DNA from: Streptomyces sp. R28
Lineage (GTDB): Bacteria; Actinomycetota; Actinomycetes; Streptomycetales; Streptomycetaceae
Assembly: GCF_041052385.1 (NCBI RefSeq)
Contig: NZ_CP163439.1
Span: 6,809,001 to 6,873,000 of the forward strand
Length of the DNA: 64,000 nt
Direction: 5' to 3'
Below are positions 44,463 through 53,346 of the stretch, piece after piece; position 1 is the first letter of the stretch, and each line of letters opens with the position of its first letter. The notes under the pieces were generated by a model. That model saw only the letters and a list, made by a program, of their open reading frames with translations. It did no database searches and was not told the DNA's origin. The position numbers were made by a program, and so were the translations under genes.

Positions 44463-45680
44463 GTGTCCATACCTCCGCCCTCCGGACCCCAGCAGCCACA
44501 GGGTCCCCCGGAGCAGCCCCAAGGGCCGTACGCGCAGGGCCAGTACCCACCGCAGTCGCCGTACCCCTACGGCGCACCCGGTGCCCCGGGACCGTACGCC
44601 TACCCGTACCACCCCTACGGTCCCTACGGTCGCCCCGCGCCCGTCAACGGCGTCGCCATCGGCGCCCTCGTCCTCGGCATCCTCTGCTTCGTGCCGGCCG
44701 TCGGGCTGGTGCTCGGGCTGATCGCGCTGGCGCAGATCAAGAAGAAGGGCGAGCGAGGCAAGGGCATGGCGATCGCCGGTTCCGTGCTGTCCTGCGTCGG
44801 GCTCGCCCTGTGGGCGCTGACGCTGTCCACCGGCTCCCCCTCCGACTTCTGGGACGGTTTCCGGGATGCCGCGAGCGGCCAGGGCACCGCCTACGCGCTC
44901 GCCAAGGGCGATTGCTTCGACACGCCGACCGGCAACCTGGAGGGCGACGCCTACGACGTCGACGAGGTGCCCTGCGCCCGCGAGCACGACGGCGAGGTGT
45001 TCGCCGTCGTCACGCTGCCGGGCGGCTCCTTCCCGGGCGACGACGAGATCGAGCGGACCGCGGACGACAAGTGCTATGCGCTCCAGGACGGTTACGCCAT
45101 GGACACCTGGGCCGTACCGGACGACGTGGACGTCTACTACCTCGTCCCGTCCCGGCAGAGCTGGCGCATCGGTGACCGCGAGATCACCTGCCTGTTCGGC
45201 AGCACGGCGGAGAACGGCAGGCTGACCGGCTCGCTGCGCGGCGACTCCACGACCCTCGACGCGGACCAGATCGCCTTCCTCTCCGCGACCAACGCCATCG
45301 ACACCGCGCTGTACGAGGAGCCCGAGGAATACCCCGAGGACGACCTGGCGGCGAACCGGGCCTGGGCGAAGGACGTCCACGCGGAGCTCGGCGAACAGAT
45401 CGAGGCGTTGCGCGGGCACACCTGGCCGGCCGGTGCCGAGCGACCGGTCGCCGGCCTGATCAAGGAGATGCAGGACGCCCGCAAGGACTGGGCGCGAGCG
45501 GCCGCGGCCACCGACGCGGACACGTACTACACGCACTACGACAACGGCTACGAGTACGTCGACGGCCCCACGACCATCACCGCGCGCAAGGCTCTGGGCC
45601 TGGACACCACGGCGCCGACGTACGAGGACGACTCCGAGAGCGGGGAGGGCAGCGGGAGCGCGGCCGGCATCGAGGTGTGA
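44463..45680 (+). CDS. DUF4190 membrane protein with septum-formation-type domain
   Basis: 405 residues. An N-terminal Pro/Gln/Tyr-rich disordered stretch (1-60) is followed by two membrane helices (about 63-85 and 100-120, GVAIGALVLGILCFVPAVG; typical DUF4190). An extracytoplasmic domain follows, with cysteines in GDCFDTP, VPCAREHDGEVF, DDKCYAL and ITCLFGS, resembling the actinobacterial septum-formation domain. The C-terminus is acidic. AGGAG lies about nine bases before the GTG. It is divergent from the serpin gene. Function is unknown. Confidence 0.82.
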   Translation: MSIPPPSGPQQPQGPPEQPQGPYAQGQYPPQSPYPYGAPGAPGPYAYPYHPYGPYGRPAPVNGVAIGALVLGILCFVPAVGLVLGLIALAQIKKKGERGKGMAIAGSVLSCVGLALWALTLSTGSPSDFWDGFRDAASGQGTAYALAKGDCFDTPTGNLEGDAYDVDEVPCAREHDGEVFAVVTLPGGSFPGDDEIERTADDKCYALQDGYAMDTWAVPDDVDVYYLVPSRQSWRIGDREITCLFGSTAENGRLTGSLRGDSTTLDADQIAFLSATNAIDTALYEEPEEYPEDDLAANRAWAKDVHAELGEQIEALRGHTWPAGAERPVAGLIKEMQDARKDWARAAAATDADTYYTHYDNGYEYVDGPTTITARKALGLDTTAPTYEDDSESGEGSGSAAGIEV

Positions 45681-45827
45681 GCGCGGCTATAGCGGGGAGA
45701 AAGTGCCTGCGTAAAGCCCTCCGCAGGCACAAGTCATCACATCGAGTGATTCTCTGGCCTTTGCTTGCGTGAGACAACCCACGGTTGCCACGCTGTTGCT
45801 GTCTGTACAACCTGATGGGAGCGGCCA

Positions 45828-46580
45828 GTGACTTTCGGTGAGCAGCCGGCGTACCTGCGCGTCGCGGGTGATCTCCGCAAGAAGATCGTCAACGGTTCGC
45901 TGCCACCGCACACCCGCCTCCCGTCCCAGGCCAGGATCCGCGAGGAGTACGGCGTCTCGGACACCGTCGCGCTGGAGGCGCGCAAGGTGCTGATGGCCGA
46001 GGGGCTGGTCGAGGGCCGCTCCGGCTCCGGGACATACGTCCGTGAGCGCCCCGTGCCCCGCCGGATCTCCCGCTCCGGCTTCCGCCCGCCGAGCGGTGCC
46101 ACCCCCTTCCGCCAGGAGCAGGCCGACGGCGAGACGCGCGGCACCTGGGAGTCCAACAGCGAGCAGGCCGAGGCGAGCGTCGCCGTCGCAGAGCGGCTCG
46201 GCATCCGGTCCGGCGACCGCGTCATGTGCACGAGGTACGTCTTCCGGGACGCGGGCGAGGCGATGATGCTCTCCACGTCCTGGGAGCCCCTCGCCGTCAC
46301 CGGCCGCACGCCCGTGATGCTGCCCGAGGAGGGCCCGCTCGGCGGCATGGGCGTCGTCGAGCGCATGGCGGCCATCGACGTCGTCGTGGACAACGTGACG
46401 GAGGAGGTGGGCGCCCGCCCCGGCCTGGCGGAGGAACTGCTGGCGCTGGGCGGTGTCCCCGGCCATGTGGTGCTGGTCATCCAGCGCACGTACTACGCGT
46501 CCGGCCGCCCCGTGGAGACGGCGGACGTGGTGATCCCGGCGGACCGCTACCGAGTCTCGTACCACCTCCCGGTCAAGTAG
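45828..46580 (+). CDS. GntR-family transcriptional regulator (UTRA-type)
   Basis: This 250-residue regulator has a winged helix domain at about 5-70 (YLRVAGDLRKKIVNGSLPPHTRLPSQARIREEYGVSD, EGRSGSGTYV). The C-terminal domain at about 100-245 is a chorismate-lyase-like ligand-binding (UTRA) fold, with GDRVMCTRYVFRDAGEAMMLSTSW and YYASGRPVETADVVIPADRY. The ligand is unknown. GTG at 45828 follows GGGAG. No target gene is evident next to it. Confidence 0.9.
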   Translation: MTFGEQPAYLRVAGDLRKKIVNGSLPPHTRLPSQARIREEYGVSDTVALEARKVLMAEGLVEGRSGSGTYVRERPVPRRISRSGFRPPSGATPFRQEQADGETRGTWESNSEQAEASVAVAERLGIRSGDRVMCTRYVFRDAGEAMMLSTSWEPLAVTGRTPVMLPEEGPLGGMGVVERMAAIDVVVDNVTEEVGARPGLAEELLALGGVPGHVVLVIQRTYYASGRPVETADVVIPADRYRVSYHLPVK

Positions 46581-46970
46581 CGCACTCGTTCGTGAAGTAG
46601 CGCACACCTCAACGGCAGTTGCCGTCGGCCCAGCCTCAACTCCCGCCCTCCCCAACGCCGTTGGATTCTGGCCGTTTTCGCAGGTCGTGACCGGCGTGTT
46701 CGATATGCCCGTGACCGGATGCATCGACGTCTGCGCACGGCGCATTCGATGCCGTGCGCCCCCTGCGACTTGGCTGGTTGCGTACCTCTTTGTGAAAAGC
46801 CGTATTCGCTGCGTAAAGGTTAGGCGTAGGCTCGGGCATATGCGGATTGCGGTTTCCTTAGCGGGCGGGGCACGGCACAGGCCGCGAGCGAAGCGAGACG
46901 GGGGTCCCCCCGGCCGAAGGCTGGGGGAGGGACTCGGGCGGTCGTGGGCGGGAAGGAGCAGTGGGGCGCG
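46581..46970. other. Intergenic region with a common Streptomyces repeat
   Basis: No gene is supported. The region has AT-richer patches (46795-46860, CTTTGTGAAAAGCCGTATTCG) that may hold a promoter. It ends with a GC string at 46883-46932 containing GGGGGTCCCCCC and CGAAGGCTGGGGGAG, a type of hairpin repeat frequent in Streptomyces intergenic DNA. A GGAAGGAG at 46951 serves the next gene. Confidence 0.55.
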
Positions 46971-47162
46971 ATGAACGACAGCACGATCACTCTTCCCTGG
47001 CTCGTCGTTCGGCAGGACGACAACGGCAACCGCTATCGCGTGGGCCGGTACGCGACCCGGGCGGAGGCCCAGAAGATCGCGGACAGCCTCGATGACCGTG
47101 GGCACAAGCAGCTGTACTGGGTCGAGCAGATCGCGCAGAACGGGGACAGCGCCGACCACTGA
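46971..47162 (+). CDS. SPOR-like small protein
   Basis: 63 residues: LPWLVVRQDDNGNRYRVGRYATRAEAQKIADSLDDRGHKQLYWVEQI is a compact SPOR-like domain with no membrane segment. Such short proteins are widespread in Streptomyces, with no assigned role. GGAAGGAG is twelve bases before the ATG; an in-frame GTG nine codons earlier is an alternative. Confidence 0.8.
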   Translation: MNDSTITLPWLVVRQDDNGNRYRVGRYATRAEAQKIADSLDDRGHKQLYWVEQIAQNGDSADH

Positions 47163-47188
47163 GGTGTCGCTCCCGTAGGCTCCGGCGC

Positions 47189-47596
47189 ATGACGGAACGG
47201 ATCGTGGTCGGGGCCGCGCTGTTGGAGGGGGACCGACTGCTCGCGGCGCGGCGCAGTGCGCCCGAGGAGCTGGCCGGGCGCTGGGAGCTGCCCGGTGGGA
47301 AGGTCGAACCCGGCGAGACGCCCGAGGCGGCGCTCGTGCGGGAGCTGCGGGAGGAACTCGGCGTGGACGCCGAGGTGGTCGAGCGGGTACCGGGGCAGTG
47401 GCCCCTGAAGTCACCGTACGTCCTGCATGTGTGGATGGCCCGCCTCCTCCCCGGCGGCGGCGAACCCAAGCCCCTCCAGGACCACGACGCGCTGCGCTGG
47501 CTGGCGCCCGGGGAACTCTGGGACGTGGACTGGCTGGACCAGGACGTGCCGGCGGTCCGGGAGGTGGCCGGTCGGCTGGGGCCGGGAGGCGACTGA
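47189..47596 (+). CDS. NUDIX hydrolase (MutT-like)
   Basis: This 135-residue protein contains the NUDIX box GGKVEPGETPEAALVRELREELG (residues about 33-55), which coordinates the metal for pyrophosphate hydrolysis of nucleoside-diphosphate-linked substrates. Its compact size and opening VVGAALLEGDRLLAARR resemble MutT-type 8-oxo-dGTP sanitising enzymes. TAGGCT at 47176-47181 is seven bases before the ATG, so the mRNA is probably leaderless. Confidence 0.93.
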   Translation: MTERIVVGAALLEGDRLLAARRSAPEELAGRWELPGGKVEPGETPEAALVRELREELGVDAEVVERVPGQWPLKSPYVLHVWMARLLPGGGEPKPLQDHDALRWLAPGELWDVDWLDQDVPAVREVAGRLGPGGD

Positions 47597-47674
47597 ACCC
47601 GGAGGCGGGGCTGTCCGAGTCCCTGGGCGGGTCTGCCTGGGCCAGGCGGGGGTAGTTGAGTCACCGGATCCCTC

Positions 47675-48166
47675 GTGCGGTACTGCCTACCGAATATCGG
47701 GTATGTGCCCATTAACCCCATGAAACCGGACATGGGGAATCCGCTGGCCCGGGAAGTGATCGGCGTGATCGACTCCGAAGACGGCTGCGCCGAGTGGACC
47801 TTTCCCGCGGAGGCGGGTGCCGTGCGTGCCGCTCGTGCCGCCGTTCGCGGCCGGCTGCGCGACTGGGGCCTGGACACCCTCACCGACATCACGGCGCTGC
47901 TGGTCAGTGAGCTGGTCACCAACTCCCTGCGGCACGCGACGGGGCCCATCGGCGTACGCCTGGTACGCCCCGTCGATCTCGGCGGCGTCCTCCTGGTCGA
48001 GGTCTCCGACCCTCTCCCCGATCCACCCCTCGAACGCGTCGCCGATCCCGAGGACGAGAGCGGCCGCGGACTCCAACTCGTGGCGCACTCCTCGCGTCGC
48101 TGGGGAACCAAGCCGGGGCGGAACACGGGCAAGACGGTGTGGTTCGAACTCGCGGTGCCGCAGTGA
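47675..48166 (+). CDS. RsbW-like ATP-binding (HATPase_c) protein
   Basis: About 163 residues. It is a single GHKL ATP-binding domain of the anti-sigma-factor kinase type: N-box LLVSELVTNSLRHA, G1 VEVSDPLPDPPL, G2 ESGRGLQLVAHSS and terminal GKTVWFELAV. Such proteins bind sigma factors or phosphorylate anti-anti-sigma factors. The downstream phosphatase ends in a near-copy of this domain. The start is uncertain: GTG 47675, ATG 47720 and ATG 47732 are all in frame. Confidence 0.85.
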   Translation: MRYCLPNIGYVPINPMKPDMGNPLAREVIGVIDSEDGCAEWTFPAEAGAVRAARAAVRGRLRDWGLDTLTDITALLVSELVTNSLRHATGPIGVRLVRPVDLGGVLLVEVSDPLPDPPLERVADPEDESGRGLQLVAHSSRRWGTKPGRNTGKTVWFELAVPQ

Positions 48167-48423
48167 CCCCCTGACGTGGTGTACGCCCGCCCCCGCCCTG
48201 TCGAACGAATGGTTCAGGCCAGTGGCAGTTGGCGCGCCCCGTGATTCGACTGCGTGTCCGCTGGTTAGAAGACTGGAAGTGTTTCCACGGCCGGGACCGA
48301 AAACCATCGGGAACGTGCTGTGATCGTGAACACCGTGTTGTGCGGGGCCGTAGTGCTGGATACTGCGGGCAGCCGCTGCCGGTGACCGGTGCCGGACGCG
48401 GTGAGCTGGAGGGGACGGTTCGC

Positions 48424-51087
48424 GTGAGCGAGATACCAGCGAAGGCCACGGAGTCCGAGGACCCGTCGGACGGCGCGAGGGTGAGGGCCGTGGGGCAGCG
48501 GGGTTACGGCACACAGGCCTCGCAGGGCGCACAGGCATCCCGCGACACACAGGCCTCCGACGAGTTCCGCCCCGGCGACGCCGTCTGGCAGAGCAGTCCG
48601 CCCGGCTCGATCTACGACTACATCAAGGTCGCGTCCTTCTCCATCGGCCCCGACGGCCTCGTCGACCAGTGGAGCCTGCGCGCCGAGCAGCTCTTCGGCA
48701 TCCCGGCCGAGCGTGCCGTCGGCATGGACCCCATAGAGGCGTTCATCGACCCGGACCTGCGCGAGCGGGGCCAGCGCAAGATGGCCGAGATCCTGGACGG
48801 GCGGGAGTGGACCGGCGTGGTCCCCTTCCGGGCGCCGGAGGGCGCCGAGGGCGGGCGCGGCAAGGACGGTCTCGCCGAGGTGTACGTCATGCCGACGCGG
48901 ACCGAGGACGGCGAGAAGGCCGCCGTGTGCATCGTCGTCGACGTCCGCACCCTGCGCCGGATGGAGACCGACCTCGCCGCCTCGCAGTCGATATTCGGTC
49001 AATCTCCGTTCGGGTTCGTGCTGATCGACCCCGAACTGAAGGTCCGCCGCGTCAACCACCGGTTCGCCTCCCTCTTCGGCGGCACACCTGACGACCACCG
49101 CGGCCGAGACGTCCACGCCTATCTGCCCCGCGCCGAGGCCGACCGGGTCGTGGCCACCCTGCGCCGCGTCCTGGAGAGCGGCGACTCCATCACGGACATG
49201 CACGTCACCGGCTTTCTGCCCGGCTCCGACGAGCGCCGTCACTGGTCCATCAACCTTTACCGGGTGCACAGCGGCAGCGGCCGCCCCATCGGCATCGCCT
49301 GGCTCGGAACCGACATCACCGCCCGTCGCGCCGCGGCCCGCGAGGCCGCCTCGGCCCGGCGCAATCTCGCCCTGCTGAACGACGCGGGTGCCCGCATCGG
49401 CAACTCCCTCGACCTGGAGACCACGGCCCGCGAACTGCTCGACGTCGTCGTCCCCGGCTTCTGCGACCTGGCCACGGTCGACCTCTACCAGGGCCTGCTG
49501 GCCGGCGACGAGACCCCGCCCGGTCTCGCCGACGGCAGCGCGGAACTGCGCCGCGTCGCCTTCGCCAGTGCCGTCTCCGACGCGCCCTTCGTCGGCGGTG
49601 GCGCCGCCGTCGCGGTCGGCGCCGTGCACCACTACCCCTTCAACTCGCCCTGCGCGGACGCCCTGCGCACCGCCCGGCCGCAGTATGTGCCCGGCGAGGA
49701 GGGCGGCCTCGTGCAGTCCACGCTCGCCGTGCCGATGGTCGCCCACGACACGGTCGTAGGACTGGCGCAGTTCGCCCGTACGAAGGGCAGCGAGCCGTTC
49801 GGCGACCGGGACCGTGATCTGGCGGTCGAACTCGCCGCGCGTGCCGCGGTCTGCATCGACAACGCCCGCCTGTACCGGCGCGAGCACGAGCGCGCGCTGA
49901 TACTGCAACGGTCCCTGCTCCCGCCGGGGGACCCGGTCGCGTCCGGCCTGGACATCGCTTGCCGCTATCTGCCGGGCAACTCCTCCTCGGACCGCCCGAG
50001 CGAGGTGGGCGGCGACTGGTTCGACGTCATCGAACTCCCCGGCCACCGCACGGCGTTGGTCGTCGGGGACGTCATGGGCCGAGGGCTGCGCGCGGCCGTG
50101 GCCATGGGCGAACTCCGTTCGGCCGTCCGAACGCTGGCGCTGCTGGACCTCGAACCGGCCGAAGTCCTCTCGGCGTTGGACGAGATCGCGCGCGGCCTGG
50201 GCGCCCCCGGCGGCGTCCAGCAGGCCACCCGCGCGGCCCGCCGCCCCCGCGAGGCGGACCTGTCCGAGGTGTACCTCGCGACCTGCGTCTACGCGGTCTA
50301 CGACTCCGTCACGCGCCGCTGCACCTTCGCCAACGCCGGTCATCTGCCGCCGGTCCTGGTCGAACCAGGCGAGGCGGCGCTGATGCTGGACGTGCCGCCG
50401 GGCATGCCGCTGGGTGTGGGCGGGGAGCCGTTCGAGGAGGTGGAGGTCGAGCTGCCGGAGGGTGCGCTGCTGGCGCTCTACACGGATGGACTGGTCGAGT
50501 CCCGCGACCACCCCCTGGACGAGGGCCTGCAAGCCTTCGTGGGTGCGCTCACCGACCCCTCCAGCCCCCTGGAGGACGTCTGCGACCATGTCCTCAACAC
50601 CCTCGACAGCCACCACGGCGAGGACGACATCGCCCTGCTGATGGCCCGCGTCCAGGGCCTGCCCGCCGAGTCGGTCGGCGACTGGACGCTGCCGCGCGAG
50701 CCGCGCAGCGTGGGCCGCGCCCGCGAGTACGCCCGCGGCCAACTCCTGTCATGGGACCTGGAACCCCTGGTCGACACCACGGAACTCCTGGTCAGCGAAC
50801 TGGTCACCAACGCCCTGCGCTACGGCGAGGGCGAGATCAGGCTGAGGCTGCTGCTGGACCGCACGCTGGTCTGCGAGGTCTGGGACTCCGGCCTGGTCCA
50901 ACCCCGCCGCCGCCGCGCCCGCGACACGGACGAGGGCGGCCGAGGCCTGCAACTGGTCGGCCTCCTCAGCGCGGCCTGGGGCTCCCGCCGCACCCCACGC
51001 GGCAAGACGGTGTGGTTCGAACTCCCGTTGCCGGACGGGGAGAACGGGCTGACGGATCCGGCGGAGGCGTTGCTGAGCCTGTTCTGA
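48424..51087 (+). CDS. PAS-PAS-GAF-PP2C (SpoIIE-type) phosphatase with C-terminal HATPase
   Basis: This 887-residue cytoplasmic regulator has PAS-like domains at about 60-165 and 187-300, a GAF domain at about 316-480, and an SpoIIE/RsbU PP2C phosphatase at about 490-740 (LQRSLLPP, VGGDWFDVIELP, VGDVMGRGLRAA, LATCVYAVYD, ALYTDGLVESR, HGEDDIALL). A GHKL ATPase at about 755-872 (LLVSELVTNALRYGEGE, GKTVWFEL) completes it. It combines a phosphatase and a kinase-like domain of the sigma-factor partner-switch type. GTG 48424 is chosen because the conserved part begins shortly after. Confidence 0.9.
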   Translation: MSEIPAKATESEDPSDGARVRAVGQRGYGTQASQGAQASRDTQASDEFRPGDAVWQSSPPGSIYDYIKVASFSIGPDGLVDQWSLRAEQLFGIPAERAVGMDPIEAFIDPDLRERGQRKMAEILDGREWTGVVPFRAPEGAEGGRGKDGLAEVYVMPTRTEDGEKAAVCIVVDVRTLRRMETDLAASQSIFGQSPFGFVLIDPELKVRRVNHRFASLFGGTPDDHRGRDVHAYLPRAEADRVVATLRRVLESGDSITDMHVTGFLPGSDERRHWSINLYRVHSGSGRPIGIAWLGTDITARRAAAREAASARRNLALLNDAGARIGNSLDLETTARELLDVVVPGFCDLATVDLYQGLLAGDETPPGLADGSAELRRVAFASAVSDAPFVGGGAAVAVGAVHHYPFNSPCADALRTARPQYVPGEEGGLVQSTLAVPMVAHDTVVGLAQFARTKGSEPFGDRDRDLAVELAARAAVCIDNARLYRREHERALILQRSLLPPGDPVASGLDIACRYLPGNSSSDRPSEVGGDWFDVIELPGHRTALVVGDVMGRGLRAAVAMGELRSAVRTLALLDLEPAEVLSALDEIARGLGAPGGVQQATRAARRPREADLSEVYLATCVYAVYDSVTRRCTFANAGHLPPVLVEPGEAALMLDVPPGMPLGVGGEPFEEVEVELPEGALLALYTDGLVESRDHPLDEGLQAFVGALTDPSSPLEDVCDHVLNTLDSHHGEDDIALLMARVQGLPAESVGDWTLPREPRSVGRAREYARGQLLSWDLEPLVDTTELLVSELVTNALRYGEGEIRLRLLLDRTLVCEVWDSGLVQPRRRRARDTDEGGRGLQLVGLLSAAWGSRRTPRGKTVWFELPLPDGENGLTDPAEALLSLF

Positions 51088-51166
51088 GCCCCCAGGGGCT
51101 CCGCCCAGCCCCCAGCGGCTCCACCCCTTTCCGATCCCGCCTCCTGGGGGGCCTGCGGCCCCCAGA

Positions 51167-51212
51167 CCCCCGCTTCGGCCCCAACGGGCCTCGTCCTCAA
51201 ACGCCGGACGGG
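51167..51212. repeat. Dispersed intergenic repeat, inverted copy of 59861-59910
   Basis: The string from CGCTTCGGCCC through CTCGTCCTCAAACGCCGGACGG is, apart from one or two bases, the reverse complement of the sequence after the gene ending at 59804. The whole gap 51088-51268 is GC-rich palindromic DNA without a gene; CTGGGGGGCCTGCGGCCCCCAG at 51143-51164 forms a terminator-like hairpin. Confidence 0.8.
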
Positions 51213-51268
51213 GGAGCGGCTCGCGGATGTCGGCGGGGTCGGCGTCGCTGAGCCGGTTCTGAGTGGGC

Positions 51269-52954
51269 TCACGCGCTGGGTGTGTCGCCGCGTCGGCCCC
51301 GTGTGTGGGGGCCGCCGAAGCTCGCCGGCGGGCCGCCGTTCGGCTCGCCCGCCAGCAGGATGCCGCCGAGGACGGCTCCGGTGAGGCCGCCCGCGTCCGC
51401 GGCGGGGCCGTCGATCGGGTGGCCGTATACGCGTATGTCCTGTTCGGCCAGCTCGCGGGCCTGCTGGGCCAGGGTGTCGGCCGTGAGGAGGTCGGCCAGG
51501 TCCTGACGCGGCCCCAGGGCGCCCGGCGTGGAGGCCGGCCGGGTGAGCAGTCGCCGCGCCTCCGCCAGCCGGGTGCGCGCCTCACTGCCCACCGCGGCCC
51601 GGTGCGTCGCGACGACATCGTCCGCGGCGTCGACGGCACTGCGCGCGCAGACCAGAGCCGCGGCCGCGATCACCCCGGCCCGCCCCGCGGCGACGGGCTG
51701 GACGCCCCGCACGATCCGCCGCAGCAGGTCGAGGGGGTCGTACGGCCCAGAGATCAGCTCTTCCCGTGCGAGGGCCAGGACGAGGTCGGCGTGTGAGGCG
51801 CGGGCACGCAGCTCGCCGGGAGGGACATCCGCGAAGGCGTCTGCCGGGCCCTCCGCCTCCTTCCGCAGCCCCTCCGCCTCCCTCAGCGACTCCCGAGCTC
51901 CGGCGATCTCCGCCTCCCCGCCGGTCAGCGCGGCCGGAACCATCGCCGCGGCCGTCGCGAGCTCCCCGGCGAGCCGTTCGATGCCGTCGATGAAGACGGC
52001 GGCCTGGGCGACGGCCCCCTCGGCGGCACGCAACTGCCCCGCGGCCCGCTCGCTGTCGCCCAAGTCGGCGCGCTGGCGGGCATGGTTGAGACGCCCGGTG
52101 GCGAACACCAGCCGGTCCTTGGCCTGCTCGGCATGGCCCGCGACGGCGGCGAAGGCGGACGGGGCGTACCCCTCGCCGAACTCGCCGAGGGCCGCGCCGG
52201 CGCCCCCGGCGCGCCCGGCCAGCTCCCGAAACCGGGCCTCCGCGACGACCAGGGCATGACCCAGCCCGCCGCCCAAGCCCTCCTCCAACCCCCGCACCTG
52301 GTCGAACCCGGCGGCCTGCGCATCCAGCAGCCGCCCCGCCTCCGCACACCGCCCGACGATCCCCGCCAGCGCATGCCGCCGAGCCGCGCCCTCCTGCGGA
52401 ACCCCGCCCTCGTACTGCCACCGCATCCGAAACGCGATGGCCAGCTCGCCCTCCGCGTCCCGCAGCGCCCGCGCGAAGGGCTCGACGTCGACCACCTCGC
52501 CCCCCACCTCGCCCCGCTCCTCGACGAACCCCAGCTCCTCCCGGCTGACCCGCACCGAGTCATCGGCCGTGACCAGCAGGGCCCCTGCCCGCTCGTCGAG
52601 TTCGGCGAGGGCCGGCTCCGCGGCCCGCACCGGCGCCCCGCCGGGAGTCGTACGGTTCCGTGCCCGCCGTCTCCGCCGGAAGAACCCGTACCCCGCGACC
52701 ACCGTCACCGCGACCACGGCCAGCATCGGCAGCAGGAGTTCGGCGGCGGACGTCTCCCCGACCTCCCCCTGGGCCACCGCACCGGCCACCGGCCGCTCCG
52801 CGCCACCCGCGACCGGCCCCTCACCCCTGATCGGCATCCCGGGCAGCACCAGCCACGCCACCCCGACCAGCCCACCCACCAAAGCAAGCGCCACCCGCAC
52901 GGATATCTGCGAGGTGCCGCGCCGAGGCCGGCCCCGGATCAAGGATGACGTCAC
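51269..52954 (-). CDS. Membrane protein with long helical domain, TPM-family relative lacking the TPM domain
   Basis: 561 residues from GTG 52954. Two membrane helices (about 19-37 and 74-92) flank only about 36 extracytoplasmic residues. A basic RRRRRAR stop-transfer follows, then 450 residues of predicted helices and coiled coil rich in Ala, Glu and Arg (DDSVRVSREELGFVEE, FARALRDAEGELAIAFRMR, LISGPYDPLDLLRRIV, AEQDIRVYG). The cytoplasmic part closely resembles that of streptomycete TPM-domain proteins, in which about 150 residues of TPM normally lie between the helices. That domain is missing here. Function is unknown. Confidence 0.75.
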   Translation of the reverse strand: MTSSLIRGRPRRGTSQISVRVALALVGGLVGVAWLVLPGMPIRGEGPVAGGAERPVAGAVAQGEVGETSAAELLLPMLAVVAVTVVAGYGFFRRRRRARNRTTPGGAPVRAAEPALAELDERAGALLVTADDSVRVSREELGFVEERGEVGGEVVDVEPFARALRDAEGELAIAFRMRWQYEGGVPQEGAARRHALAGIVGRCAEAGRLLDAQAAGFDQVRGLEEGLGGGLGHALVVAEARFRELAGRAGGAGAALGEFGEGYAPSAFAAVAGHAEQAKDRLVFATGRLNHARQRADLGDSERAAGQLRAAEGAVAQAAVFIDGIERLAGELATAAAMVPAALTGGEAEIAGARESLREAEGLRKEAEGPADAFADVPPGELRARASHADLVLALAREELISGPYDPLDLLRRIVRGVQPVAAGRAGVIAAAALVCARSAVDAADDVVATHRAAVGSEARTRLAEARRLLTRPASTPGALGPRQDLADLLTADTLAQQARELAEQDIRVYGHPIDGPAADAGGLTGAVLGGILLAGEPNGGPPASFGGPHTRGRRGDTPSA

Positions 52955-53031
52955 ATTTCGGAGCGTATGAGCAGGAATGCGACCGCGCGAGCGGGGGACG
53001 GCAGCGGGGCGGTGAGGGGACTGGTGCGAGG

Positions 53032-53346
53032 ATGACCGGTGTGCACGAGATTCTGATGGTCCTGGCGATACTGGTCGTGACAACCGGAACGGTTCTCGCC
53101 GCGGCCGCGATCACCACCGGCTGGATGCTGCCGGGCGGTGGGCGCGCCAAGGTGCTCCGGCCCCGGGTGTGGGGATACGGCACCCTGGCCGCCATGGCCG
53201 GGATCGGGACGTATCTGTTCTTCGGCCCGCTCGAAGGGCCGGACATGGGCGACTTCACGGTCGCGATGAGCGGCATGGCCGTGTTCGCCGCGGGGCTGTA
53301 CGTGAAGCGGCTGGCCCTGAAGCCGGCTAGGAAGACCTCCTCCTGA
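53032..53346 (+). CDS. Small integral membrane protein
   Basis: 104 residues with three hydrophobic segments (VHEILMVLAILVVTTGTVLAAAAI; VWGYGTLAAMAGIGTYLFF; MSGMAVFAAGLYV) and a basic C-terminus. There is no recognised family motif. It is convergent with sdhB; their 3' ends overlap by 20 bp. A GTG three codons later (53041) is an alternative start. Function is unknown. Confidence 0.65.
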   Translation: MTGVHEILMVLAILVVTTGTVLAAAAITTGWMLPGGGRAKVLRPRVWGYGTLAAMAGIGTYLFFGPLEGPDMGDFTVAMSGMAVFAAGLYVKRLALKPARKTSS

